A DNA stretch of 64,000 nt from Sphagnum compactum (Eukaryota; Bryophyta; Sphagnopsida; Sphagnales): the NCBI GenBank assembly GCA_965153455.1, contig OZ234497.1:7936001-8000000 (forward strand). Direction: 5' to 3'. Shown piece by piece: positions 47,355-60,142 of the stretch (positions are counted from its first letter, which is position 1; each line of letters starts with the position of its first letter). Under the pieces are notes generated by a model. That model searched no databases, had not been told where the DNA came from, and was given only the letters and a program-made list of their open reading frames with translations. Position numbers and translations under genes: made by a program.

Positions 47355-48084
47355 CATATTACATGAATTCATTATCCAATTTCAATTCTATACAAAGAGT
47401 TACACTAATGTGATGTTACGAAAAACATCTGGATAGGTTTTTCATTGAAAGAAGCATAAATGTGTGAATACATAAAAGTTTGTTGAAAAAACACTATCAT
47501 TTGAAAGGTAACAAGAATTGTGTTGGAAGCTTTGTATCAAAAATCCATTTTATGTGTTTTTCAAAATGGTAGATGAAATGAAAAAAATGTGCCCCCAAAA
47601 TAATGAAGTTCATGTACCAATAAGAGAATACATTTTGTTACCCAAAATGTACCACCATAATGTGTTGTCACCTTGATTGCAACCAATTGTAAATGTTGTA
47701 AACCACATCTAATTTGATGCCCCCCACTTAAGCTTAGTGCATAAGAAAAAGTGGGATGTGGCCTAGGCTTGTCATTAGGCCATTTGGTAGGACGACACCA
47801 AATTAACTTTTTGTAAGTGGAAATGACATCATCAACAAGACAATCAACTACAAGATGATGGTGATCTATTGAACATTTAGTAGTATATATGTGCTATTTT
47901 TTTGAAACTCCGTAACAAGACCTAAAAACAACACCAATAGGTAATGATCTTAAACTAAACTCTTCAATAACAACATTGTAGAGTGTAGAACACCCTTTGA
48001 TGAAAAAGTTGTGACTACAAAAATATCCAAATTGAAGATTAACACCAAATGGATAATTAGGTTCATATTAATCATGTTAACATT
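47355..48084 (-). repeat. Right arm of the long inverted repeat, with decayed coding fragment
   Basis: Reverse complement of 1-735. On the minus strand the coding-like frame is longer than in the left arm: it has KLIWCRPTKWPNDKPRPH and then continues through SGGHQIRCGLQ, where the left arm is frameshifted. The in-frame TAG shared by both arms was present before the duplication, or else marks an intron I cannot resolve. Confidence 0.8.
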
Positions 48085-48320
48085 TGTTGTTCCTCGTCAA
48101 TAGATCATACTTCATATTTTCAGATAACCTTCCCAAGTTCAATTGATAATGATCGGAAGGCTACTTCATCACCAACAACCTTAACTCGGTGATACTTTGG
48201 ATCAAGGAAGATGTTGAATGAAATTACAAGCACCTCACTAGATTTAACCACATGTTCCCACCTCTCCCATATCAATCTTCCAATGCTTTTTATCAAGGAC
48301 ATGATGTTGCAAAACAAAAC
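48085..48320 (-). pseudogene. Coding-like fragment outside the right arm
   Basis: A minus-strand frame of 65 codons (48120-48317) with a well-formed, protein-like sequence (IWERWEHVVKSSEVLV). It may be an upstream exon of the gene carried by the arm; the AAG|GTTATC at its end could be a splice donor. The left-arm equivalent would lie outside the window. Family unknown. Confidence 0.3.
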
Positions 48321-50279
48321 ACAAATAAAAAAATATAAACAAAATATAGATGTTGCTACAAATAATAAACACCTTAAACCTTAATAAAAAACAACAAAAC
48401 CTTTAACCATAATAGAGACCAACAAAACATTAAACCATAAAGCCTCTTTCCAAACAAAATAAACCCTAAGACCTAAGGGTGCAATCATATTAACATGTAC
48501 CAAAAGCAGTCGTAACCATTACTTAATTTTTTGAATTTTGGATTGTAAACTAATAATAAAAAATAGAATAATTTTTTATAAATTTTTTATTGTGAATACA
48601 TCATGTACATGTCATAAAAATTTGGAATCAATCTAATGAGTGAAAAATATAAGGACTTTTAACCTCTTGTAACCATTGTTTAGAAGTTGCATAAAAGTAG
48701 TTTAAAACAATTTTGACACTAAAAGCACAATTTGAAAATATTTTTTTAATGACATATTTTTGGATTTTTTTAATATACACTTTTAAATTATAGTATTAAG
48801 AAAACTTTAAAGATATTTAATAGTTTTTTGAAAGATGTATTAAAAAAAATTCCAAGAAGATTCTAAGAATAAAGTAGTGGTCTAAGGGGCACGTGCGGCT
48901 ATTAATAGAGTGGTTGGACCCTTAAACCTTGTTTGTAAACAACATTAAAAAAAACTTAGAAAAAATTCAAATTTCTGCAAACAAGAGAAACAAAAAGTAA
49001 AAACAAGATTCAAAAATTTGACAATACCTTATTAGAAGGTATAGGTTGCTATCCTTTTTTGTAACTTGCAACACAAATGAAGATAACATGTCCACCAAAT
49101 CTTTAATAGATTCTTCATTTTTAGATAGATTTGTAATTAATTTCTACATGTCAAAACCTTGAAACACTTGCCATTCATCAAATGCATTTTTTGCCCAAAG
49201 CTTAGCATGTTTACTTGCTCTCGGACCTCCTCAATTCACATTTTCCATCTTTTTTTTATCAATATCCAAAAAGCAAGACTTCAGCAATGGCTTGTTAGTA
49301 AGATAATTCACTCAGCCCTTTCAACAACATTGGATCTAGAAGTAGCAAGTTCACAATTGCTGTAATTAGCAAAATAAAAAATAGTAGCAAACCCATGGTT
49401 AGAATCATTAAAAAAAATTTAAATACAAGGAGAAACATTGGCATCAAAATCTTCAAGACTCAAAGGAATAGAAAGGTCAAAAAAATGCATAGACATATTC
49501 GCATTTGTTTCAAAGTTCAACTTGGGAGAATCAATAGGAGATTCTATAGGAGATTCATGCACGTAATGAGCACACTACATATAAATCTCACTTCTATCAT
49601 TAGCCCACAAAAGGTCATCACCAAAATTAGTGGTGATTATTGGTGTGGGCAATCCAATAAGAGAGGATCCATAAACAATTAGGTTTACCAATTGTTTGGG
49701 AAGAGTGGGAGGAGTACTTGCTACACGTAAAGTATTTTTCAAAACTTCAAGAACAAGATTTATAGAAACCCCACTACAAACCTTTTTCATAGTAATAGAC
49801 ATTATAAATAAAATAAAATAAATAACAAATGAAAGGAAGAAAAAGAAAAAACTCATTGAAACAATAAGTGTAATGTAAAATCCAAATAAATTGCACCTGC
49901 ACAACACATCAAACAGAAAAAAACTAAGAAAATTTGAAACATGCAAAACCAAAATAAAAAAACACAAAAATTTGCACAAATAAAATAAAATAATTAATGA
50001 AACAACTAAACATTAATTTCAAGTACATATCAAAACCCAAAAAAAACAAAATGATGCAACAAAAGGCAAAAGGAAAGCAAGAAAATTTGTGATGCAAAAA
50101 TAACAGCACTACATGCGCAATGTAAGAACAAGTGCCATGTAGATGTAATGAGGTTGCATTGAGGGTGATGTAAACAAGAGATGCAGACACATACATAGAT
50201 GGCACGATGCATCTATACAAGATGTAGATGCAAGAAAAGATGAAGCACAAAGACACAACATTAATCAAAGTTAACAATT
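48321..50279. other. A/T-rich DNA, no gene seen
   Basis: Very A-rich on the plus strand. The phenylalanine-rich minus-strand frames are expected from this base bias and carry no conserved motif. Confidence 0.5.
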
Positions 50280-50960
50280 CACCAACCAAAAAAACTAAAA
50301 ACGCTTGCATCATGACACAGCAAGAAAAAAACTGAAAAAAATGAGGAAGGAGTGTTGAAAATTGCGTAGAAGCTGACAACAAGCACTATTGGTAATGATC
50401 ACCAATGTAGAAGTCATAACACCAATGCAAAAACAGTGTGCCAATTAAAGAAAAAAAAAAGGGGCGACATCATGACGCAACAAAAGACATGAAACAAAAC
50501 ATAATCCAAAAAATGAGAAAAAAACTCCCTAAAAATTGCGAAAAAATAGACAATAAACATTGTTAGAAATGATAACCGGTGCACAAGTTGCAACACCAAG
50601 TGTAACAACAATGCACCAAACAAAGAAAAATAAAATCCAACATCGCAACGCAACAAAAGCAAAAGAACAAAGCAAAACAAAATTCAAAAACTGAGGAAAG
50701 AGCTCACTAAAAATTCGGAAAAAGCAGACAACGAGCATTGTTGGAGATGATCATCGGCACACAAGTTGCAAGACCAAGCGCAGCAATAACACACCAAGCA
50801 AAAAACAAGAAGGAGCCAACATTGCGAAGGAGAAGCACATAACAACAAAGTTAATAAATAACTAAAAAATGAGGAAAAGTTGCTGTAAAAACTAGGAAGT
50901 AGACAACAGTAAGCACAACAACTATGTGTCAAGCATAAAAACACAAAGAGCTACGGAAGG
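50280..50960. repeat. Satellite-like tandem repeat, unit about 177 bp, about 4 copies
   Basis: AAAAATGAGGAA-type starts occur near 50338, 50510, 50690 and 50867. Each is followed at constant spacing by AAAATTGCG, AGACAA(C/T)(A/G)AGCA, TTGTTGGAGATGATCA(T/C)C and CAACA(C)AAGCA(A)AAGA. The copies are diverged. Confidence 0.7.
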
Positions 50961-51330
50961 AGCATCCCTGAACAAAACAAAAAAAATGGCTAAAAGGGCA
51001 CCCTCAAAAGAACGAAAAAACAATTGGCAAGAAGTGCTGATAACGATCACCAGCACTGAAAGGAATGAACCTCATACAATCCGCTAGGTTAAAGAGGCGA
51101 TGAAAAGCAAAAAAGTGTGAAAGAAAAGAAACTGGTGCAAAAGAAACGAAATGCCAGCACTTTACGCAGGTGAAAGGTCTACCAGCCTCAGGCTGGGATC
51201 TCAAATCCGGAAGGGTCTATTCCTAGACACTGCTCCTATACTAACCCCAACTTCAGAAAACCAAAAAGCGAATATTCTTTAAAATTTGAAGTTAAGTATG
51301 TACAAAACAAGTTTTGGGTAAACATTCCAG
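50961..51330. other. Intergenic, no feature seen
   Basis: No gene or repeat recognised. Confidence 0.4.
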
Positions 51331-52750
51331 TTTTGGGTCCAATTCTAGGTAAAGGCTGGTTCTTGGTTCTGGTTCCAGTTTTTGGTTTTTGGCTGGTTCC
51401 AGGTTCCAATTTTGATATTGATTTTTTTTCCCCAAAATTTAAAACTGATGGTGGAAATACTTAATAATTAGAATTGGCCAAAACCTGGATCCAGCCAGCA
51501 ATGGTTTTCACATTTGGTGTAACCTCTCATAAAACATTGGCAGGCTGGAAAGTTTTCTACAAATAATTTACACTGGCTTGGTTGGCAAGAGTGAAAGTGA
51601 ACTGTTATTGTACACAAGTTGAAGAAAAGGGATGTTTATGTTCGGTGTTCAACATGCTTAACATAACTCATTGGTGGGTTGGGGCTTCATCAATTCTCTC
51701 AACCTTCTCACCAAAGGGGTCCAACTGGTGAAACCCATTTGGTGGGTTGCATACTGTGTGAATTTAACTTTCGGATATTTCTGGGTTTCACAGATTTATT
51801 GCATAATTGTCAAGTTACTCTTGAGCCCTCTATTTGCCTTGAACCTTCTGGCCCAGAAGGCTCCAACAAGTGAAGTCACTTGGCTGGGCTCGGGCTCCTT
51901 GGTATAAAGCCTGTTGGGTTTCACCCGTTCTCTGGCTTGGCTTGGAAGGCTCCAACTGGTGAAACCCTTTGGGTGGGTTGTGTACCATACACATTAATTG
52001 GGATTTTATTCAACAAATTCTATCTCAAGTTTGTCATGTTTCATCCACCAACACCTAAGTAACTACCAGTGTTGTTCAGTTTTATTTTTCAACCTACCAA
52101 TTCTATTTGGTTCTTAGTTTTTAAGAGAACCTTCAATCCTGGTTCCAACTTTTTTATTTATTTAAAAGAACATCCAGTTTCTGTTCAAGGATTTAAAAAA
52201 AAAGAACCTCTGGTCCTGTTCCGGACCCAGTTTTTCAAAAGAAATTCGTAATTGGGTTTAGTTTTACCTATCTACATCCGTAGCCTGAAACTGAAAATTT
52301 TGTAGCTACTAGCATCGTGCAACCAAACAAATTTATGACTTATATCAACTACCTCCCCTTCCCCCCTTTTGTTTTTTGCATACTTGAGACATGTAAAAAA
52401 AATAACAACTAGATGCCTTTGCCACCCCCCCCTTCCCCATCCCACACAAAATTTACTATTCAAAAAATTGCATACCCAATTTTTTTTCCAAATTAACATG
52501 TCTAACCCCAATTCATATATAAAAATAAAATAAAGGACCAAAACCTATACAAACTAAGTTTTGGGGTCAATTCTGGTTCCAGGTCCAGTTCTAGCCGGAG
52601 GTCACTTCTTGATTTTGGTTCTGACACTGGTTCCAGTTATGGTTCCGGAATTTGTTGCTCAAAATTCACAACCAATGGTCCAGGTATCTGCTAACCGGCC
52701 CCAGAAATGGAATTGGCCCAAAAGCGGAACCGGACAACACTGGTAAACAT
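51331..52750. repeat. GGTTCC-rich degenerate repeats and a CCAACTGGTGAAACCC motif
   Basis: GGTTCCAG/GGTTCTGG words cluster at 51340-51420, 52060-52240 and 52560-52740, as in decayed simple repeats. Between them the phrase TCCAACTGGTGAAACCC followed by GGTGGGTTG occurs at about 51720 and 51950, with a variant at about 51860. No gene is seen. Confidence 0.55.
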
Positions 52751-52789
52751 ACCTACTCTTTGGTTTCTTTAAGAAACTAGTTGGCTATC

Positions 52790-54292
52790 CAAAATAAAAA
52801 ATAAAAAGGGCCTCCCTACAAAAAGAAAATTTCAAAAGTGTCCTTTTCTTCCTCTTCGTGCTCTTCTGCTCTCTCTCTTCCTTCATTCCTTCCTTTTCCT
52901 GATTCCTCAGTGTGTTTTGTTTTGGAGGTTTGTTCTTAGAGCGCATCCCCGCGCTCCCACTTCCGCACTTTTTTTTTGGGGGCAAAACATCTCTCTCTCA
53001 CACACACTCCTCTTTGCAAAACAAGGTTCGTGTACTTGTGCTCTTCCTCTTTGCACAGTATTTTGTTATCACACGATATAATCTCTGTATGTGTTGTATG
53101 TGTGTTTTTGTGGCTGCGGTTGGTGTCGCTCTGTCTGTGGCTTTGCAGTGTGGAAGTATGTAATGCTATATTCCCTTTAAATCTCTCTCTACGAATGTTT
53201 TTTTCTCTTCTGGTCGAGCCATCTCTGGTTTTCAATCCTTTTTTTTCAGTCTTGTAGGAGAAGTGTTGCATGCCCCCCTGGAATTAGCGTTTTGGACGTG
53301 CAAGTCTTGGAGACGTCCAACTTATTAGCATATATAAATTTTTGCTGTGTAGTTTTAGAGATTCTCTGTTTGTTTACCGAACTGTTGTGTTTTCGCTCTC
53401 GATTGTGCGTACCAGACAAGCCTCATGTGTTCGTAACTTGCTCTGTTGGCTTGGACCCGTTGCTTGGACAGGTGAAGAAGCTGCTAAGCTCGTTCATGTT
53501 GTGTATAGGCGAGCTGCACTGGTGGTTTTGTAGATAGACAAAGAGATTCATATGTTTGAAGCTCTAATGTTGTTGTACACATGTATAGAACTACTACTTC
53601 TCAGTTGCAAAACGAAATCTCACGTGCTCACACTCCCGGGAGATATAAACAGTCATGCAATAGCTTGTCTACGATCTCCCTTTCTTTGTCTGTTGCGACG
53701 GTTTCTTAGTTAATGTCCTAAGGCTTTGTTTGTTTCTGTTGTTTTTCCAGGTATTAAGTTGCAACTCACGAGAGCTTGACCTCGTCTTACAGCAACAACC
53801 CTTTTGCTCCGACGTTCGTAGAAAACTGTCTCTGTCTCTCGTCTCTCCCACTCTTTCTCTCTCCTCCCTCTCTGTGCTTGTACTTTGTTGCATTCTAGAG
53901 CCCCGTTCCAAAGTCGTGGGGTTTTTTCAGGGTTTTGGCCCCGGTTTATAGTTTTGCTTTTTTCTCCGAGAGAGAGAGAGACCAAGTTCGACATTCACTA
54001 CTCCTTTGTTTTGTTGAAAGTTTGGACAGAGGAATATGGCAGCGACGACTACGTATGAAATCAAATCAGGACTCCTTACTAAGCACATGATGATATGTTG
54101 ATATGTATTTGTGGTGTTGGGATGATTTGGCTGACAAGAAGAAGGTTGTCGATTTCAGGTCACCTGTTGCTGGACTTGGGAAAAAATCGAGAGGAGTTGA
54201 GAGGATCCCCGGAAACTCTTTGGAGAGAAAGCACGGTTGCAAAACTGTAGCTATATTACTTTCGAGTACGTCCTTTACACACACAGGAAATT
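52790..54292 (+). promoter_or_regulatory. Promoter and 5' leader region of the repeat-protein gene
   Basis: From about 52840 the plus strand turns pyrimidine-rich (CTCTTCTGCTCTCTCTCTTCC), typical of plant 5' leaders. A weak A/T box (AAAATAAAAAGG) lies near 52800. Plausible leader introns are a donor CAAG|GTTCGT near 53026 with an acceptor TTTTTCCAG near 53750, and another acceptor GATTTCAG near 54158. These are tentative. A stop (TAG at 54248) precedes the main ATG in frame. An upstream ATG at 54103 opens a 92-codon frame overlapping the main start. Confidence 0.4.
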
Positions 54293-57200
54293 ATGGCTCC
54301 ACGACGTCGACGAAAAGAGGAGCTGCCTCTCACTTTCAAGTACTGCATGATCGACAAGCTTGCCCGGCAACGTCGAAATGATGGCGTGCGACGCCGTCCC
54401 CCGAGTGCGGATTATAATATAGTAGGCTCTTATAACCTGCAGTCGGAAAGAAGACAACTCTTCGCGGGACAAGCTCCTCGAGATTCGTCCTCGAATATTC
54501 CCGTATTCCATCCCGACCAGCTGCAGATGGTTAGCAACAATATGATTCGACAATACCATCTGCACTTCCCGCGTACTATGAGGCTTCATCTTGACCTGAA
54601 TACCACTCCGGCGGCTAATAGCAGTGAATACTTCGTTGCAGACTTTAGAGGATCGGAGAGCTCCCTCGAAGTGCAGTCGGCTTCTACCCATGGAGAGGTT
54701 GTGGCGGTAGCCCCCTTATCGGAGAGCGATCTCGAACTGCATTTGGCCTCTACCCATCGAGAGGATGTCGTTGCCTCCTTCGGTATAAACTCAGTTGCAG
54801 TGAGAAACTTTGTTATCCAGCTTCATGAGGAAGCCGCATCCGAGAGCTCTCTCGAATTGCAGTTGGCCTATAGCCATCGAGAGGTTCCAGTCGCGCGGGG
54901 CGTCGATATAAACACAGTTACTGCAGAGAGAAACTTTGTTGTCCAGCTGTATGAGGCTGCCGGATCGGAGATCTCTCTCGAACTGCAGTTGGCCTCATCT
55001 CATACCCATCAAGAGCTGGTTGTCGCGGCCGACGTCGATATAGATCCAGTTGCAGCAGCAGCAGAGAGAAACTTTCTTGTCCAGCCTCATGAGGTAGCCG
55101 GATCGGAGAGCTCTCTCAAAGCTGTGCAGGCGGCGTCTACCCATCAAGAGATTGTCGCTGCCGGCATCGATAGAATCTTTGTTGTCGAGCTTCATGAGGC
55201 GGCCGGATCGGAGAGGTCTCTCGAAGCCTTCCAGTCGGCCTCACATACCCATCAAGAGGTTGTTGCTGCCCGCATCGATATAAATACAGTTGCAGCAGAA
55301 GACAGCAACTTTGTTGTCGAGCTTCATGAGGCGGCCGGATCGGAGAGGTCTCTCGAAGCTTTCCAGTCGGGCTCAGAAACCCATCAAGAGGTTGTTGCTG
55401 CCGGGGTCGATATAAATACAATTGCAGCAGAAGAGAGCAACTTTGTTGTCGAGCTTCATGAGGCGGCCGGATCGGAGAGGTCTCTCGAAGCCTTCCAGTC
55501 GGCCTCACATACCCATCAAGAGGTTGTTGCCGCCCGCATCGATATAAATACAGTTGCAGCAGAAGACAGCAACTTTGTTGTCGAGCTTCATGAGGCGGCC
55601 GGATCGGAGAGGTCTCTCGAAGCTTTCCAGTCGGCGTCAGATACCCATCAAGAGGTTGTTGCTGCCCGCATCGATATAAATACAGTTGCAGCAGAAGAGA
55701 GCAACTTTGTTGTCGAGCTTCATGAGGCTGCCGGATCGGAGAGGTCTCTCGAAGCTTTCCAGTCGGCGTCAGATACCCATCAAGAGGTTGTTGCTGCCCG
55801 CATCGATATAAATACAGTTGCAGCAAAAGAGAGCAACTTTGTTGTCGAGCTTCATGAGGTGGCCGGATCGGAGAGGTCTCTCGAAGCTTTCCAGTCGGCG
55901 TCAGATACCCATCAAGAGGTTGTTGCTGCCCGCATCGATATAAATACAGTTGCAGCAAAAGAGAGCAACTTTGTTGTCGAGCTTCATGAGGCGGCCGGAT
56001 CGGAGAGGTCTCTCGAAGCTTTCCAGTCGGCCTCAGATTCCCATCAAGAGGTTGTTGCTGCCCGCATCGATATAAATACAGTTGCAGCAGAAGAGAGCAA
56101 CTTTGTTGTCGAGCTTCATGAGGCGGCCGGATCCGAGAGGTCTCTGGAAGTGCAGTCGCCCTCAGCTACGCGTCAAGAGTTGTTTGTCGCCGCTAGCGTC
56201 GACACACATACAGTTGCAGCAGCACCAGAGAGAAACTTTGTTGTCGCCCAGCTTCATGAGGCCTCGGGCGAACCCAAGATGAGACCGATGGCTGACCTCA
56301 TGAATCCGGCAGAAGAAGAAGCTGCAGTAGCTCCTACCACCAGGGTGCTGGAAAGCTTGGAAGCATCCTTAATCCATATGAATCCGGAGGCTGCATCACC
56401 CCATGATCATGTGGATGAACCGGCAGAAGAGGAACATGAACAACAGTTGTTGCAGGCGGCAGCGCCTGTCAATCTCATCAACTCTACTGCAGCTCATAGA
56501 CTTACCCATGAACCATATCATGATACCCATGAACTTCATCATCATGATGCGCATGACATCGACACTCCTGTTGCTCCAGCAGCAGCTACAGGTACAAAAA
56601 TTGTCTTCAAGTCCTCGGGATCTGCGTCTAATGTCAAACATGCACATGACATGCCGTGACTGATGATATCATGCATGTGCACTTCCTGTATGCATGCATA
56701 CACTCACATACTTAAGAATCAATTCTGAGTCTGCAGCAAGTCCATTGAATCATGTTCTAAGTTCTTGATCCCTTTTTTTGCAATGTGCTATCCAGGATCA
56801 CCGCAACAAAAAGCAGCCGAGGAAGTCCATCTTGTGTCCAAGGCGCAGCAGCCACATGAGCGCTGCATAAGATCCATGATCCCCCTGAGGACCAAATGCT
56901 CTGCCACAAGACCACGTCCAGCTCCAAGAGCAAATTCCATTGAGGTAATGAGAGCTCAACCATATCAGATCTCGTAGCGAAAATCAGAAATGCAAAATTG
57001 CACCACTGCTGCAGAAACAGATCTAGTTTCTCCACAGCACAAAAACTTCACTGTTACAAAAATCAGAAGGAAGAATATAGCTCTTGGATCATTCATAATT
57101 ACCCTGGAATGAACAGCTGTAATCATGTTATGTTTAAGTAACTATTATTGTAATTAGGTTAAATACTTAATTATTGTACCATGTGTTCACCACTACAAGT

Positions 57201-60142
57201 GCAGATCTATTACAATTACACACCAAATTATTTAGTTGATTCGGAATTAGAGAGAGTAATTTATATCCAGAATTAGGATTATCACCTCGTACAAATGTGG
57301 ATGTGGTGAAATTAGGATGCTTATAATAGTCATGCAGAAATGATGTTTTCTGGGAAATTAATTTTTTCTGGACTGTTTTGAGATGTCTTTGAAATTTTAT
57401 GACCTGCAGCTCAGCAGCAGCAAGTAGTAGTAGGTTTTACAGAAGCTTCAAAGTCAAGAAATTATGTCAAGAGATCAAATGCACTGAAAACTTATTAAGA
57501 TGTTGTATGCAGACTTGCAGAAATTAATAAAATTAGTTATATATTTATTATTATCCAAGAGCTTGATCGCTTGGTAATATATATAACTCATGATGTTTAA
57601 TCCATAGTACAAAACTGTGTTCCAAAAAAAAAGTAGTTAATAACTTGTCTTCTGCTTATATATGCACCTAACTACCTGCATGTGTTAAGATTTTGAAAGT
57701 CAAATAATTAAGATTTCAAGAGTCACCCATCAATAAAAATTAATTAAGAAATGTCATTTAACAATTTTTTTGGACCAGTAAGTGTGTGATTATTGATAAA
57801 TTATTTTATTCATCACCTTTGTGTATAAAAGGACTTCTTGATCAGCTTCAAGTGCAACTAGGAAATTAGGAATTCGGAAATGATCAGCTCTGCTTGGTTT
57901 GGTTCAAGATCAGTTGAGATGCACATTTACAATTAATAATCACTGTGGATCTTCTTCTTTTGCAGTTACATGAGAGTGCTACTGATCCAGCTGAAGTTGC
58001 AGCTATGAGAAGAAACATTCCTGCAGGCTGCCCAGTTTCTACACGTGATCCACTGCCAGGACTGAGCACTGATATACCGATAATAGTTCTTTCTAGCTCA
58101 GATGATGAGGAAGGCAAGAATAAGGTACCACTGAACTTCCTTGTCAATGTCTTTTAATTAAATACTGCCATTTTCAATCCACCACCTTTCCTTCCTTCAG
58201 TCCTTATACATAGGAACTGTATGATTGTTGTTTCTCATTTTCCAGAAGTTCAAACTTAGCACTATTGGACCTATATTCATAGACAAAAGAGGCAGAAAGG
58301 CATCATCTGATCACAGTGAAAAGACTTGCAAAGACCTGAACTTCTCAAGAAGATCTTTTCAAGATGTACAGGAATGCAAGTGTAGCTGCTCATGATCTAC
58401 TACTTACCATTCATATTACATATATATATACGTGGAGATTGCTGATGAATTGGTGACTACATTCAGCTGATCATGAACCAAACTTCCACCCTAGGAGATC
58501 ATACAGTTAATTTAGCTCAAAATTCAGACTTGATTTTTGCATTCCATCAAGAAAAATAATTTCTAAGAGCTGATCATGGGTCACAAATTATACTGTGGAG
58601 GTGCAGGTTGAGGAAGCTTCAACCAGGATTAACAGGCTGCAGCATGATGAAATTAGCAGATTGCAGCGCAGCGCTCCATTAGGTGAGTTATCAGCATTCC
58701 AGATCTGTGGCCCAATCTGCATGTTTCAATATTTCATAGCTCTTGAAAATGCTTTAATAGTAGCTTGGAATCCAAGTTTGAGATTTGCACTTGGCTCATG
58801 AATATTTGCTCTTCTCAAATCCTCAGCTAAAATTTCTACTTTTGTTATAATTACTTGAGTTCTAGCTTGTCTTATAAGTTTGAAAATCTGCAGTTTGCAG
58901 GTTTTGGAGTTCTAACTTCTTCTATGCACACATCTATTAGAAGTTTGTGAACCTTTTTTGTCCTGGTTCAAATTCTAAGTTGTTCTTGCTAGAAAAATTG
59001 CTTAGACTTTTGATAAATGTTTTGATCATATCCAAAAGGTTTCAAGATCCAAAGGGGTCTGATCCAAAACGGAAATTGCATGATGAAACTATCTCTGCAT
59101 GTCCATAAATCACATATATAATAAATTCCTGAACATCAGAGTTCATGTGATTACTATCATGATCATGGCATCATGTCATTCATCATGTTTATCCTAATTG
59201 GATGTGCTTTTTTTTATAGCTTCACGCTTAAACAAATCCAGGAGGAAACCAAGCTTAAAATTTCTTCTGAACTCTGGTACTCCTAATCTCTCACCAGAAG
59301 GATCAGACTATGGTTCAGAAGATAGTGCAAAGGTGGATCCTGACTGGCAATACTCCTGTCGTAGGATTGAATCATCAGCTAAAAGGTTGAAGGTACAACA
59401 ACATGAAGGTATAATACAAAAGCTTTGTTCCGTGAGAAACCATGTGATGTAATTTGGCACCATCTCATGCATCTGCAAGATATCTTGTCAAGCTTCTTGA
59501 TGCATTGGAATCACTACTTTTTCATTTTTTCCTGTATATTCTGCAGACTCTCTGCTTGAACACACAACAGTCCCAAGTAGTGTGCCAAGGGAGGGAGAAA
59601 TGTATTGCACAACCAACAGAAGATCAATATGGACTCGGAGGAGGAAGAGATCTTCAAAATGTGCAGCAGGGCTTGTACGTACAGAAGTAGCTGCTGCTCA
59701 TCATCAAGCTCGAAGTTCAACAGACTTCCCATCACAGCTTCTAGCAGTTGATGAGGCACCACCTGCTGCAAAGGATGATGCAGCTGCAGTTCTAGCTCCC
59801 CCCAATATCACTGCTGCAGCTGCAAGACCACCTTCCAGCAATTCAGCATCAATGGATGATGAGGATGTGGAGGAGCAGCATGATGATGGACCTGCTGCAG
59901 GAGCTGCAACACTACATCATACCTATAGCAGACCCAAAAATGCGTGCAGAAAATCCTGTGTGAACTACAACAGCTCTTCTTCTTATAATATGTCTAGCAT
60001 GTCACATGACCCAGCTGCTGGGTCGAGTACAAGAGCAGCTCGACTTCATGCTTACCCATATGTGAGGGAGCCATCAATTCCACCCTTACAACACCCATTG
60101 TCAGGAGCTGGTCGAAGATCAAAGAAGCAAGCTGACAAATGA
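54293..60142 (+). CDS. Unknown nuclear-type repeat protein, seven-exon model (1195 residues)
   Basis: Exons: 54293-56591, 56796-56944, 57966-58124, 58246-58365, 58607-58682, 59220-59408, 59547-60142. All six introns are GT-AG and all phases agree, giving one 3588-bp frame; the exon 4 donor (GAT|GTACAG) is the weakest. The start follows an in-frame stop. The N-terminus is basic (MAPRRRRKEE, a likely nuclear signal). LHLDLN at 98-103 and LELHL/LELQL near 147, 187 and 229 fit the LxLxL EAR repression motif. Residues about 120-650 form thirteen repeats of a SLE...HQE...NFVV(E/Q)LHE unit. Exon 3 ends with IPIIVL followed by SSSDDEE (853-865), like a SUMO-interaction motif. The end is Ala/Ser/His-rich with basic clusters. 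I recognise no family. A role in transcription repression is inference. If intron 1 is kept, the protein ends at 788 residues (56659). Confidence 0.7.
54650..56250 (+). repeat. 132-bp in-frame tandem repeats inside exon 1
   Basis: Eight GSERSLE blocks start at about 55207 and every 132 bp to about 56131. The first seven units are almost identical and the last is variant. Five more diverged units lie upstream (54650-55200). 132 bp is 44 codons, so length changes preserve the frame. The antisense strand is open across the repeats only because the unit is a multiple of three without antisense stops. Confidence 0.93.

Noticed and set aside
49575-50944. Several phenylalanine-rich minus-strand frames resembling membrane proteins
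   Set aside because: They follow from the strong A-bias of the plus strand and the tandem repeat; no conserved motif or start context is seen.
55137-55958. 273-codon antisense open frame across the repeats
   Set aside because: It exists only because the repeat unit is a multiple of three with no stop on that strand. It has no splice support or independent conservation.
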